A stretch of 64,000 nt of DNA from JBAXAM01 sp964213355 (GTDB lineage Bacteria > Pseudomonadota > Gammaproteobacteria > UBA9339), in assembly GCA_964213355.1 (NCBI GenBank), contig CAXOVY010000030.1, positions 283,731-347,730 on the forward strand, in the 5' to 3' direction. Positions 1 to 8,377 of the stretch are shown here, one piece after another (position 1 is the stretch's first letter; every line of letters begins with the position of its first letter). The position numbers were made by a program, and so were the translations under genes. Below the pieces are notes generated by a model. It saw only the letters and a list, made by a program, of their open reading frames with translations, made no database searches and was not told the origin of the DNA.

Positions 1-549
1 GTGCTTGTGTTAGATACAGAAGTATATTCTAATACCGGGGGGCAAGCGTCAAAAGCCACGCCACGTGGAGCGGTGGGTAAATTTGCAGCTGGTGGCAAAC
101 TAACAGCGAAAAAAGATTTGGGGTTAATGTTTATGACTTATGGCAATATTTATGTTGCCAATATTTCAATTGGGGCTAATCCCACGCAAGCGATCAAGGC
201 TTTTCAAGAAGCGGAAAGTTACGACGGGCCAGCAATTGTAATTGCTTATAGTCATTGCCTTGCTCATGGAATTGATATGCAGCATGGAATGGAGCAGCAA
301 AAACTTGCAGTACAATGTGGTTATTGGCCGCTATATCGCTACAATCCAGATCGAGCCAAAGATGGTTTGAACCCATTGCAATTAGATTCGGAAAAAACCA
401 ATGTTGGTTTCAGCGAATATATTAAAAATGAAAATCGCTATCAGATTTTGATGCGTACCAAACCAGAAGCTGCAAACCATCTGATACGGTTGGCGGAAGA
501 AGATATTAATAGAAGGTGGAAGATTTACAATGCATTGCAAAAAATTTGA
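1..549 (+). CDS. nifJ: Pyruvate:ferredoxin (flavodoxin) oxidoreductase, C-terminal part (5' end outside window)
   Basis: Oxidative decarboxylation of pyruvate to acetyl-CoA, passing electrons to ferredoxin or flavodoxin. Only the last 182 codons are present and the frame is open from base 1, so the first codon is not a start. The visible part is the thiamine-diphosphate-binding domain: DTEVYSNTGGQASKATPRGA with the following KKDLG is a hallmark of the NifJ family. The stop TGA lies 9 bases before the next start, and the two following genes could turn acetyl-CoA into acetate and ATP, so the three form a fermentative unit. Identification is firm from the TPP-domain motif; the rest of the protein, with its iron-sulfur domains, cannot be checked here. 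Confidence 0.93.
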   Translation: MLVLDTEVYSNTGGQASKATPRGAVGKFAAGGKLTAKKDLGLMFMTYGNIYVANISIGANPTQAIKAFQEAESYDGPAIVIAYSHCLAHGIDMQHGMEQQKLAVQCGYWPLYRYNPDRAKDGLNPLQLDSEKTNVGFSEYIKNENRYQILMRTKPEAANHLIRLAEEDINRRWKIYNALQKI

Positions 550-558
550 GGGTAATTT

Positions 559-1464
559 ATGACTGAACATCCGAAATTAGAGGTACTGTTTCAAAAGGCA
601 AAAAATTTAAATCCAATTACGGCTGCGGTAATTTGTCCAGAATCTGTTGTGGCACTCGAGGGAGCGATTCTTGCTGCAGAGCAAAAAAGTATTATTCCTA
701 TTTTAATTGGCGAAGGTAATAAGATTAAAAAAATTGCTCAAGAAATAGGCAAAGATATTTCTGGCTATCAATTAATGGACGTATCCGAAGAAGATGCGTC
801 CAATCAAGCAGTCAAATTAGTACAAAATGGATCGGTTCAATTAATCATAAAAGGTAGCTTACACTCGGATGAATTTATGCGTTTGATCGTTCGTCGCGAA
901 GGTGGTATGCGCACCGATCATCGTATGTCTCATTGCTTAGTGTGCGATGTTCCTGCCTATAAAAAATTATTTATTCTAACTGATGCGGCACTTAATACTT
1001 TTCCTACTTTTGCCGAAAAAAAAGATATTATCCAAAATGCAATTAATTTGGCAATCAAACTTGGTATTGCCATACCAAAAGTCGCACTTCTTTCCGCGGT
1101 TGAAAATATTAATCCTCGTATTCCAACAACAGCTGAATGGGCAGAGTTAACTAAATTAGCTGCCGAAGGCGCAATAACTGGCGGCATTGTTGAAGGACCG
1201 CTTTCGTTTGATTTGGCTGTTTCCGAGGAGTCTGTCAAAACTAAAAATCTTAAATCTCGAGTTGGTGGCGATGCTGATATTTTAGTAGTACCAAATATTG
1301 AAGTCGGCAATATTTTGATGAAAACACTAGATTACTTTGCAGATGCCTTAAGCCTCGGTGTTGTTTTAGGAGCAAAAGTCCCGATAGTTTTAACTAGTCG
1401 TTCAGCTAGTGCTGTTTCACGCGCGGGATCATGTATGCTCGCAAAATTTATCCAAAACAACTAA
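559..1464 (+). CDS. Phosphate acetyl/butyryltransferase (Ptb/PduL-unrelated, Pta_Ptb family)
   Basis: Transfers the acyl group of an acyl-CoA to phosphate, giving an acyl phosphate. The 301-residue length matches phosphate butyryltransferases and the C-terminal catalytic domain of phosphate acetyltransferase, without the long N-terminal region of E. coli Pta. Family signatures include the Gly-rich segment around residues 97-120 (IIKGSLHSDEFMR, then GMRTDHRMSH) and the C-terminal VLGAKVPIVLTSRS. The start is preceded by GAGGG. It sits between nifJ and ackA, with 4 bases to the ackA ATG, so acetyl-CoA to acetyl phosphate is the most likely reaction here. Substrate preference (acetyl or butyryl) cannot be read from sequence, so no symbol is given. 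Confidence 0.88.
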   Translation: MTEHPKLEVLFQKAKNLNPITAAVICPESVVALEGAILAAEQKSIIPILIGEGNKIKKIAQEIGKDISGYQLMDVSEEDASNQAVKLVQNGSVQLIIKGSLHSDEFMRLIVRREGGMRTDHRMSHCLVCDVPAYKKLFILTDAALNTFPTFAEKKDIIQNAINLAIKLGIAIPKVALLSAVENINPRIPTTAEWAELTKLAAEGAITGGIVEGPLSFDLAVSEESVKTKNLKSRVGGDADILVVPNIEVGNILMKTLDYFADALSLGVVLGAKVPIVLTSRSASAVSRAGSCMLAKFIQNN

Positions 1465-1468
1465 AGCT

Positions 1469-2671
1469 ATGCAGGCAATCCTCACTTTAAATTCTGGTTC
1501 TTCATCTATTAAATTTGCTGTTTTTACGTGCGAGGATAAAAAACCGGCTAAGGCTTATAGCGGATTCGTAGATCATATAACCACTACTGAGCCGTATTTA
1601 AAAATAAAAGATTCTGCTGCTATTGTTGTTTGTGAAAAAGAATTACAGGTTCCAGAACATGTTGATGCGTACGAAATTGCCATCAATACAATTTTGGAGG
1701 AGTTACAAAAAATCGGAATTAAAATAGTTGCTGCAGGTCATAGGGTAGTCCATGGTGCGATGAAATATCGCAGTGCAACTATCGTTGATGATGAGGTTCT
1801 CAATTTTCTTGAGAGACTCAGTTCGCTTGCGCCATTGCATCAGCCATATAATCTCAGGGGTATTGAAATTTTACGTACGAAGCACCCTGATCTTTTACAA
1901 GTTGCGTGTTTTGATACAGCTTTTCATACTACTTGCAATGAACTGACGCAATTATTTGCTATCCCTAAATGGCTTACCGAAGAAGGGGTGCGTCGCTATG
2001 GTTTTCATGGTCTTTCCTACGAGTATGTGGTTTCTCAGTTTAATAAATATTTGCCACAAGAAAAAGCAGACGGCAAAATTATTATTATGCATTTGGGTCA
2101 AGGCGCAAGCATGTGTGGTGTGGTAAATCATAAAAGTTTTGCCGTATCAGTGGGCTTTTCTGCGCTTGATGGTTTACCTATGGGGACGCGCAGCGGTAGT
2201 TTTGATCCAGGAGCCATACTTTATTTGATGCAAGCTTATCAAATGGATCATAAGCGTTTAGAAAGATTGTTTTATAAAGAGTCTGGGTTGCTAGGGATTT
2301 CTGGTATTAGCTCTGATATGCGTGTACTTTTAAATTCAGATAGTCCGGATGCTAGACTTGCAATTGATTTGTTTGCTTATCGTGTTGGTAGTTGGGTTGG
2401 AATGCTTGCTGCTGAGATGCAAGGGTTAGATGGTTTGGTTTTTACTGCTGGTATTGGTGAAAATGCTCCAGCGATTCGTGAAAAAATCTGTGAGCGAGCC
2501 GCTTGGCTTGGTGCAAAAATTGATCAAAGAAAAAATCTAAAAAACTCTGTTTGTATTAACTGCTCTGACAGCAAACTCTCAATTCATGTTATTCCTACTG
2601 ACGAAGAGCTGATGATTGCAGCACATACTTTTAGAGTTTGTTCGCAGCAGCTGGTCGTAATTAGCAATTAG
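1469..2671 (+). CDS. ackA: Acetate kinase
   Basis: Interconverts acetyl phosphate plus ADP with acetate plus ATP, the substrate-level phosphorylation step following the upstream acyltransferase. The start is the ATG at 1469, because the protein then begins MQAILTLNSGSSSIKF, the canonical acetate-kinase N-terminus; an upstream in-frame start at 1409 would overlap the previous gene. It has 400 residues, the usual family length. The second signature GHRVVHG lies near residues 90-96, and GTRSGSFDPG and TAGIGENAPAIR are also present. A butyrate kinase would be shorter (about 355 residues) and diverge at these motifs. IS copy 1 begins 67 bp after the stop. Confidence 0.95.
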   Translation: MQAILTLNSGSSSIKFAVFTCEDKKPAKAYSGFVDHITTTEPYLKIKDSAAIVVCEKELQVPEHVDAYEIAINTILEELQKIGIKIVAAGHRVVHGAMKYRSATIVDDEVLNFLERLSSLAPLHQPYNLRGIEILRTKHPDLLQVACFDTAFHTTCNELTQLFAIPKWLTEEGVRRYGFHGLSYEYVVSQFNKYLPQEKADGKIIIMHLGQGASMCGVVNHKSFAVSVGFSALDGLPMGTRSGSFDPGAILYLMQAYQMDHKRLERLFYKESGLLGISGISSDMRVLLNSDSPDARLAIDLFAYRVGSWVGMLAAEMQGLDGLVFTAGIGENAPAIREKICERAAWLGAKIDQRKNLKNSVCINCSDSKLSIHVIPTDEELMIAAHTFRVCSQQLVVISN

Positions 2672-2738
2672 CACGAAATGGTTATGTTACCAACAATAGA
2701 AAAGTGCTGCTCCTGCTACCGCTACCGCCGCCCCACAC
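2672..2738. other. Remnant between ackA and IS copy 1
   Basis: This short segment separates ackA from the IS end and ends in a GC-rich run. On the minus strand one frame reads VAVAGAALFYCW and then stops, which could be the 3' end of a gene whose body was lost when the IS arrived or recombined. This is a weak inference from 17 codons. Confidence 0.25.
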
Positions 2739-2822
2739 TGTCAATTTGCATCGAAATTTGACCCCCTAGTTGCATCGAAAATTGACCCCTCTGCCACGAG
2801 CTAAAAACTTCACTTTTACTGA

Positions 2823-3557
2823 TCAATTTTTTGTTGTTTTTCCCTCCCTCAATCTCCAGCTTTTATCACCAGTTTCTAAGATCAAACAGTGGTGAGTAAA
2901 TCTGTCAATTATCGCCTTAGTGGCTTTTATGTTACCAAAGATATCTGGCCATTCGTTGAATGCTAGATGAGTGGTTATTATTGTCGATACTTTTTCATAA
3001 AGATTAGAAAACAGTTCAAATAATAGAGGGCTGGCCTTTGGATCAATCGGCAAATAGCCTAGCTCATCAATTACAACAAGATCGAACCTTTGTAGCTTTG
3101 CCATAAATGCTGTTTCGTAGTTGTGAGACTGCGCTTTTATTAGATCTCTTGCTAGCTCAGCAAACTTATAAAACCGTATACGATAACTATTTTGTAATGC
3201 TAAGTAAGCAAGTCCAATCGCTAAATGGCTCTTTCCCGCACCACTGCCACCAATGATTAAAATATTGTAGTGGTCTTTTATAAATTTCATGCTTTTAGCA
3301 TTGTCTAACGTTTCTATTTTAATTGGTAAACCTGTTGGGTCGAAGTTATCTATAGACTTCATTTGTGGTAATTTAGCTAATCCTAATTTGTACATAAAAG
3401 ATCTTGTTTGTCGATAAGATGCTTCGCTTTTAAGCATAGATAGAAGCATTTGTGGCCACTCTTCTTGTGATTTTAAATCAATCATGTCATCAAAATATTG
3501 CAGCATCCCTTTTAATCCAAGAGCCCCAAATTGTTCTTTGATATTTTCATGCGACAT
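2823..3557 (-). CDS. istB: IstB-like transposition helper ATPase (IS copy 1)
   Basis: AAA+ ATPase that works with the IstA transposase in IS21-family transposition. Walker A is GGSGAGKSHLA and Walker B is LVVIDELGYLP. The start is taken at MSHENIKEQF (3557) because AGGAGG lies six bases upstream; an in-frame ATG seven codons earlier lacks this site. It has 244 residues, normal for IstB. In the intact copy the istA stop TGA overlaps this start by 11 bp, implying translational coupling. It appears intact here although its partner istA is broken, so copy 1 would need IstA from another copy to move. Confidence 0.93.
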   Translation of the reverse strand: MSHENIKEQFGALGLKGMLQYFDDMIDLKSQEEWPQMLLSMLKSEASYRQTRSFMYKLGLAKLPQMKSIDNFDPTGLPIKIETLDNAKSMKFIKDHYNILIIGGSGAGKSHLAIGLAYLALQNSYRIRFYKFAELARDLIKAQSHNYETAFMAKLQRFDLVVIDELGYLPIDPKASPLLFELFSNLYEKVSTIITTHLAFNEWPDIFGNIKATKAIIDRFTHHCLILETGDKSWRLREGKTTKN

Positions 3558-5274
3558 AGATTGCCTCCTGAGATACAAGCTGATTGCTTAAAAAAGCATC
3601 GTTATAACAACATATATCTTCGCTTGGCGCTTCTATTAAATGCAGCTGTCGTTCTTCTATTTTTTCTTTTGGAGTTGCTGGAGTCAGATATTGTATGACA
3701 AAATCTGCATTACTTACTCCTATTTTTAAAGCATTTGTACACGCTTCATCAACTTTATTTAAGCCATGTTTTGATACTTGTAATAAAATTTTAATAACCG
3801 GAGTGACGCTAATTTAAGCCCATTATGGCACATCCCTGCTACCATAATGCTAAAATTAGCGTCACTGTTTGAGTTGCCGCGGACGTCCTGCGGCTGGGAA
3901 ACGCCACAATGACTGGTCGCCGTCGGTCTTCACTCGCAAAAGCGGCTCGCTCTCGACGGCTACCGCGGGCTTCTCGCCATCGCTTCGCTCTCCCTGGCTC
4001 GGCGATTGTTTGTCACCATCTTCATGTGCTCTAAGATTATTTTGCATACTTATAAATGATGGTGGTAATTTTAAAAGCTTAAAAGGAGCGCCATTTCTTA
4101 ATGCTCCAGGTTTGCGCTCAAGCGCTGGTATATAGTGCCACGGATCGTAAATTTTCTTTTTTTTCTCGAAACAACGCTCATGCTCACCTATTGTTTTTCC
4201 TTTGAATACTATAATAATTTTGTTGGTATAAGCTCTAACATCGGCAACTTCACCAACGTAATCGCAATCTACACTATACATATTGGTGTCGTAGTTTATT
4301 AAGCTGTATGATGAAACTACCGAAGGCTCAAGTTTATAAGCGTCAAATTGGTTGCGGTATTCTAGCAAACTTGGTTTCTCATCTTGATATACATCCCATA
4401 CTTTTCGTCCGTTTAATTCTGGATGATTTGTTTTTTGAGCCCATTCTATGCATTCACCGAGAAGCTGTTCATTCAGTTCTTCTAAATAATTAATACAACG
4501 AAGTGGAGTAAAAAAATTTCTACGCCCAGTGTTAACTTGGCATTCTACCTGACCCTTTTCCCAACCAGAAGCTGGTGTGCATGCAATCGGTTCAAATAAA
4601 TAATGAGAAGCCATTTCAGAAAAGCGTGAATTAAATTTACGGTCTTTGCCAACAAATACTTTGTTAACAGCAGTCTTCATGTTGTCAAATATGCCTTTTT
4701 TTGTAGTTCCTCCAAAAAATTGAAAGGCTTTATTGTGGGCATCAAAAACCATTTCCATTTGCTCATTTCTGTAGACAACAATTAAAAACATACGGCTGTA
4801 GCACAGTCGTATATGTGCAACCTTAACTCGCGTTAATATACCTTGTAACTCAATCTCTTCTGTACTCCAGTCAAACTGAAATGCTTCTCCTGGAGCAAAC
4901 TCCAGTGGTATAAAAACCTTTTTTCCATCAGAATGATTATTACGTCTCCAATCGGTAGTAAATCTATTTATGGTTGAATAGCTCCCCTTGAAACCATTGC
5001 TGCAAAGCGTTTGGTATAATTTTTTTGCTGTATATCTTAAACGCAACGGCTGCTTAATATTTTTTTCTAACATGCTTGTTAGCTGATCTTTGAATTCTCC
5101 CATTATTGGTAACGTTTGTTTATCCCTCACGTAAGTCTTTGATGTTTTGTCGTCTCGGATAACTTTCTTTACCGTATTTTTTGATAAATTCAATTCACGA
5201 GCTATCGTTTTTATCCCCTTGTTTTGTACATAATACAGCCGCCTTATTTTCGCAATTGTTTCCACTATTATCAT
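3547..5274 (-). pseudogene. istA: IstA transposase, truncated by the 207-bp insert
   Basis: DDE-type transposase of IS21. The N-terminal helix-turn-helix (IKTIARELNLSKNTVKKVIR) and DDE residues (FQFDWS; KGIFDNMKTAV; EKGQVECQ) are intact. After HEDGDKQ the frame runs into the 207-bp insert and gains 47 foreign residues before a TGA at 3862-3864, giving 470 residues instead of 506. The lost native tail of about 83 codons is still readable at 3547-3797. The insert is a multiple of three and would preserve the frame, but it carries its own stop. The catalytic core is complete, so residual activity cannot be excluded. Normal coupling to istB is lost. Confidence 0.88.
3798..4004. repeat. 207-bp GC-rich insert with a long palindrome
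   Basis: It is defined by exact comparison with the intact copy 2: sequence matches up to 3797 and resumes at 4005 (56340/56341 in copy 2) with no base lost. Bases 3803-3865 form a near-perfect inverted repeat: GTGACGCTAATTT is answered by AAAATTAGCGTCAC, and inside it CATTATGG by CCATAATG. The remaining ~140 bp are clearly more GC-rich than the surroundings. The palindrome resembles two inverted transposon ends brought together, but I do not recognise the parent element. No target duplication is visible. Confidence 0.8.
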
Positions 5275-5391
5275 CCTCTTTTATCCTCTTAAAATTAGTT
5301 AAAATTTTAAGAGTAAATTTAGTAATTAGAGGGGTCAATTTTCGGTGCAACTTTATGCTCTAGAGGGGTCAATTTTACATGGAAATTGACA

Positions 5392-5895
5392 GCTATAGCT
5401 ATTAAGCGTGTTCCACGCATTAACAAAATTATCTCCATTCCATGTTGGTTGTGCTGCAAATTCACCCAAATTTGTCATGTCCCACTGATAGGTGGGATTT
5501 ACGGCTGGCACAGATAATGCTTTTGATCTTTTATCTTCCTCGATATATTCAACACTATTATCTTGTTTAACGGTACTGATAAACTGCTCAGTTTGTTTTT
5601 CATCTAAGTATTTGCTTAAAATAATAACATGCGCGCCGGTAGCTAAAGGATGCGAGTCTCTTGCTTGAACCCCTGGAATCCCGACTGCTTTTGACAAGGT
5701 ATCTATCTTTTCGTTTGATATTTTCTCCATCATCTCTGTTTTGGCTTTATTTTCATCGGCGCCACCATGTGCCAATAAAAAAGAGGTTTGAGATTCGTTC
5801 GGTTTATACTTTATAATGAATCTATTTGTTGCTATTGCCGACACGTATAAACCGCACGCAAAAATCATTAAGCATGTTTTTATAAATGCTTTCAC
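5392..5895 (-). pseudogene. Secreted subtilisin-like protease, N-terminal fragment cut by IS copy 1
   Basis: The start is a GTG at 5895 with GGAGG 11 bases upstream. Residues 1-23 form a signal peptide (hydrophobic core LMIFACGLYVSAIA). An inhibitor-I9-type propeptide follows: NRFIIKYKP at its start and SVEYIEEDKR at its end, the usual fold-assisting prodomain of S8 proteases. After it, NPTYQWDMTNLG and NAWNTL match the entry to a subtilase catalytic domain, but the IS begins right after NTLNSYS, so the Asp/His/Ser catalytic centre is missing. The frame enters the IS for 13 codons before stopping. It is a tandem paralogue of the next entry. The S8 assignment rests on the prodomain and the entry motif only. 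Confidence 0.75.
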
Positions 5896-5917
5896 AAACT
5901 AACTAACCTCCGTATTA

Positions 5918-6355
5918 TTAAATTTCCAGCACCTTATACATTAATTGGAGTTTATGGTTGGCCATTGATGATGCTTTTGATCTTTTATCTTCCACGATAT
6001 ACTCAACACTGGTATCTTGTTTAACGGTACTGATAAACTGCTCAGTTTGTTTTTCATCTAATTGGTTGCTTAAAATAATAACATGCGCGCCGGTAGCTAA
6101 AGGATGCGATTCTTTTGCTTGAACCCCTGGGATCCCGACTGCTTTTGACAAGGCATCTATCTTTTCGTTTGATATTTTCTCCATCATCTGCGCTCTGATC
6201 TCTGCTTCGGCTTTCTTTTTATCAACCGCCGCTTCTAAAAAAGAGGTTTGAGATTCGCTTGGTTTGTACTTTATAATAAATCTGTTTGCTGCCATTGCCG
6301 ACATGCATAAACAGCACGCAAGGATTGTCAAACTTATTTTTGTGAATGCTTTCAT
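5918..6355 (-). CDS. Secreted I9-type protease propeptide, standalone (possible pseudogene)
   Basis: It has 145 residues with a signal peptide MKAFTKISLTILACCLCMSAMAA, then a prodomain highly similar to its downstream neighbour (NRFIIKYKPSESQTSF; ISNEKIDALSKAVGIPGVQA; TEQFISTVKQDTSVEYIVED). It stops soon after EDKRSKASS, where the paralogue continues into the catalytic domain; DNA similarity appears to go on out of frame, suggesting truncation of a full protease. The start is the ATG at 6355, next to a GGAG and the signal peptide; a longer upstream frame lacks support. Free I9 domains can act as protease inhibitors, so a retained role is possible. It lies 22 bp before the next paralogue, on the same strand. 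Confidence 0.65.
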   Translation of the reverse strand: MKAFTKISLTILACCLCMSAMAANRFIIKYKPSESQTSFLEAAVDKKKAEAEIRAQMMEKISNEKIDALSKAVGIPGVQAKESHPLATGAHVIILSNQLDEKQTEQFISTVKQDTSVEYIVEDKRSKASSMANHKLQLMYKVLEI

Positions 6356-6474
6356 AAAACAATCTCCATAGATAATTATAGTTCTCTGATACTGTAATAC
6401 CAGCATTTTAATACAACAGCAAAATATTACTTTAAAACTAATCCGGGCATATGGTATGCGATGAGTATAAGGCG

Positions 6475-7767
6475 TCAATATCTGTAATTTTCCATCTTAA
6501 AAGGACCATCGATGTTGATGCCTAAATATTTAGCCTGATCCGTAGTTAACTTTGTCAAATGTGCATCAACCTTAGTTAAGTGTAATCTTGCTACCTTTTC
6601 ATCTAAAATTTTGGGTAAACAATAAACTTTATTTTCATAGTTGTTTTTATTTTGCCATAATTCAATTTGTGCTAAAACTTGATTGGTGAAGGAACTAGAC
6701 ATTACAAAACTCGGATGCCCTGCCGCACAACCTAAATTTACTAGTCTTCCTTCAGCCAATATAACCAATCTTTTACCATCAGGAAAATGCACAACATCGA
6801 CTTGTGGTTTAATATTTTCCCATTTGTATTTACGAATTGCAGCAATATCAATTTCAGCATCGAAATGTCCAATATTGCAAACAACAGCAAGATCTTTCAT
6901 TTTAAGCATGTGTTTATGCGTAATTACTTTCATATTGCCAGTTGTCGTAACAAAAATATCTCCTATGCTTGCTGCTTCTTCCATCGTCACAACTTTATAT
7001 CCTTCCATAGCAGCTTGTAGTGCACAAATTGGATCGATTTCTGTAACACAAATATTTGCACCAAGCCCTCTGAGTGATTGTGCGCAACCTTTACCCACAT
7101 CACCATAACCTAAAACTACAGCCGTTTTACCGGCAATCATTACACCAGTAGCACGTTTAATACCATCAACTAAGGATTCGCGACATCCGTATAAATTATC
7201 AAATTTTGATTTGGTAACTGAATCATTAACGTTAATTGCTGGAATCTTTAAAGTGTTTTTATTCATCATTTCATAGAGACGATGAACTCCAGTAGTAGTT
7301 TCTTCAGAAACGCCTCGAATCTTTGGTAAAAGTTCAGGAAATTTATCATGAACTATTTGGGTCAAATCGCCGCCATCATCAACCAATAAATTTGGCTGCC
7401 AATTTTTTGCGCCAAATAATACTTGTTCAATGCACCACCAATATTCTTTTTCGGTTTCGCCCTTCCAAGCAAACACAGGAATGCCCATTGCGGCGATTGC
7501 AGCAGCTGCATGATCTTGGGTGGAAAAAATATTGCAGGAACACCAACGAACTTCTGCGCCTAGTTTAACAAGAGTTTCGATTAATACCGCGGTTTGGATT
7601 GTCATATGTATACAACCAGCAATACGAGCGCCAGTGAGGGGTTTTTGGTTTTTATACTCTTTTAGCAATGCCATTAGTCCCGGCATTTCATTGTGGGTGA
7701 TATCAATCTCCTTGCGTCCCCAAGTAGACAAGTTTATATCTTTAACTTTGTAGTCGGTATGTTTCAT
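6475..7767 (-). CDS. ahcY: Adenosylhomocysteinase
   Basis: NAD-dependent hydrolysis of S-adenosylhomocysteine to homocysteine and adenosine, which relieves product inhibition of methyltransferases. It has 430 residues with the family landmarks: CNIFSTQDHAAAAIA near residue 85, NVNDSVTKSKFDNLYGCRES near 195, the Rossmann NAD site GKTAVVLGYGDVGKG, and the C-terminal tyrosine pair (YRY) that reaches into the neighbouring subunit's cofactor site. The ATG overlaps the stop of the upstream LRR gene as ATGA, so the two are probably translated together. The protein looks complete and functional. Confidence 0.97.
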   Translation of the reverse strand: MKHTDYKVKDINLSTWGRKEIDITHNEMPGLMALLKEYKNQKPLTGARIAGCIHMTIQTAVLIETLVKLGAEVRWCSCNIFSTQDHAAAAIAAMGIPVFAWKGETEKEYWWCIEQVLFGAKNWQPNLLVDDGGDLTQIVHDKFPELLPKIRGVSEETTTGVHRLYEMMNKNTLKIPAINVNDSVTKSKFDNLYGCRESLVDGIKRATGVMIAGKTAVVLGYGDVGKGCAQSLRGLGANICVTEIDPICALQAAMEGYKVVTMEEAASIGDIFVTTTGNMKVITHKHMLKMKDLAVVCNIGHFDAEIDIAAIRKYKWENIKPQVDVVHFPDGKRLVILAEGRLVNLGCAAGHPSFVMSSSFTNQVLAQIELWQNKNNYENKVYCLPKILDEKVARLHLTKVDAHLTKLTTDQAKYLGINIDGPFKMENYRY

Positions 7768-8297
7768 AACAAACAGCGCTCCGCATTTTGCTTTATGTGT
7801 TGCTGCACAGCTTCCATCTTAGCAGGGGATATTTTGTTGCCTACAATTGTAATTTCTAACAGACGAGGGTTTGCCAAAAAGTATCGAACGCTTTGATCTG
7901 TCAATCCATTTTCATGGACGAATAGTGACACAAGTGTTTTATTATCACTCAAAATTCTCAGGGCGCTATCACTAAAACTGTTTCCAGCTACATTTAAGGA
8001 TGAGATGGGTGATCTTAACAACGCTTCTATGCCTCTATCTCCTATATCATTAATTGAAACATCTACCATTTTAATGCTACTGTTAGATAAGCCAGAGGCT
8101 AATACTATAGCACCATCATCTTTTATATCATTATCACACAAAACCAGTAAGGATAGGCTGGTGTTTGTTGTTAGAGCATTGGCGAGCTCTTGCATATCAC
8201 GCGAATTTAGTTGCAGATATTGCGAACTTAAATTTAGCTCCGTTAAAGTTGGGTCATTGGCCGATATACGGTCTAAAAGTTCTTTTGGTATAGACAT
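7764..8297 (-). CDS. Leucine-rich-repeat protein, ribonuclease-inhibitor-like
   Basis: It has 177 residues from the ATG at 8297, chosen because GGAG lies eight bases upstream; an in-frame ATG at 8336 would add 13 residues but lacks a binding site. The protein consists of about five LRR units of the ribonuclease-inhibitor type: LTELNLSSQYL, LSLLVLCDNDI, IKMVDVSINDIGDRG, ISSLNVAGNSFSD, LVSLFVHENGLTD, LLEITIVGNKIS. There is no signal peptide or membrane segment. Such proteins bind other proteins and are common among effectors of intracellular bacteria, so host interaction is possible. Its 4-bp overlap with ahcY argues instead for a cellular role, or chance operon placement. The partner is unknown. 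Confidence 0.75.
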   Translation of the reverse strand: MSIPKELLDRISANDPTLTELNLSSQYLQLNSRDMQELANALTTNTSLSLLVLCDNDIKDDGAIVLASGLSNSSIKMVDVSINDIGDRGIEALLRSPISSLNVAGNSFSDSALRILSDNKTLVSLFVHENGLTDQSVRYFLANPRLLEITIVGNKISPAKMEAVQQHIKQNAERCLL

Positions 8298-8377
8298 AGA
8301 ATTTACTCCATCATTCATATTGCAACTATCACACATGACAAGAAACTAAAAGTACCAGACTTTTTGCACCAATAGTA

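Larger units (their letters stand above)
2739..5391 (-). mobile_element. IS21-family insertion sequence, copy 1 (istA interrupted by a 207-bp insert)
   Basis: The element is 2653 bp with ends TGTCAATTTGCAT (left) and the complement of TGTCAATTTCCAT (right). Each end carries internal repeats of a GTTGCA-CGAAAATTGACCCC type block (2739-2793 and about 5323-5391), the multiple terminal repeats typical of IS21. It encodes istA and istB on the minus strand. It looks identical to the copy at 55282 wherever I compared them, except for 207 extra bases (3798-4004) that truncate istA. Flanks are ACAC on the left and GCTATAGC on the right, so no target duplication is visible. This suggests recombination between IS copies, or loss of flanking DNA, after insertion. 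It cuts a secreted protease gene at 5392. Confidence 0.92.

Noticed and set aside
1409..1468. A 20-codon N-terminal extension of acetate kinase.
   Set aside because: It overlaps the upstream acyltransferase gene and adds residues before the canonical MQAILTLNSGSSS start.
3869..4135. Open frame on the plus strand across the GC-rich insert and istA (88 codons).
   Set aside because: It crosses the insert border into antisense istA and is absent in copy 2; no ribosome-binding site or family resemblance.
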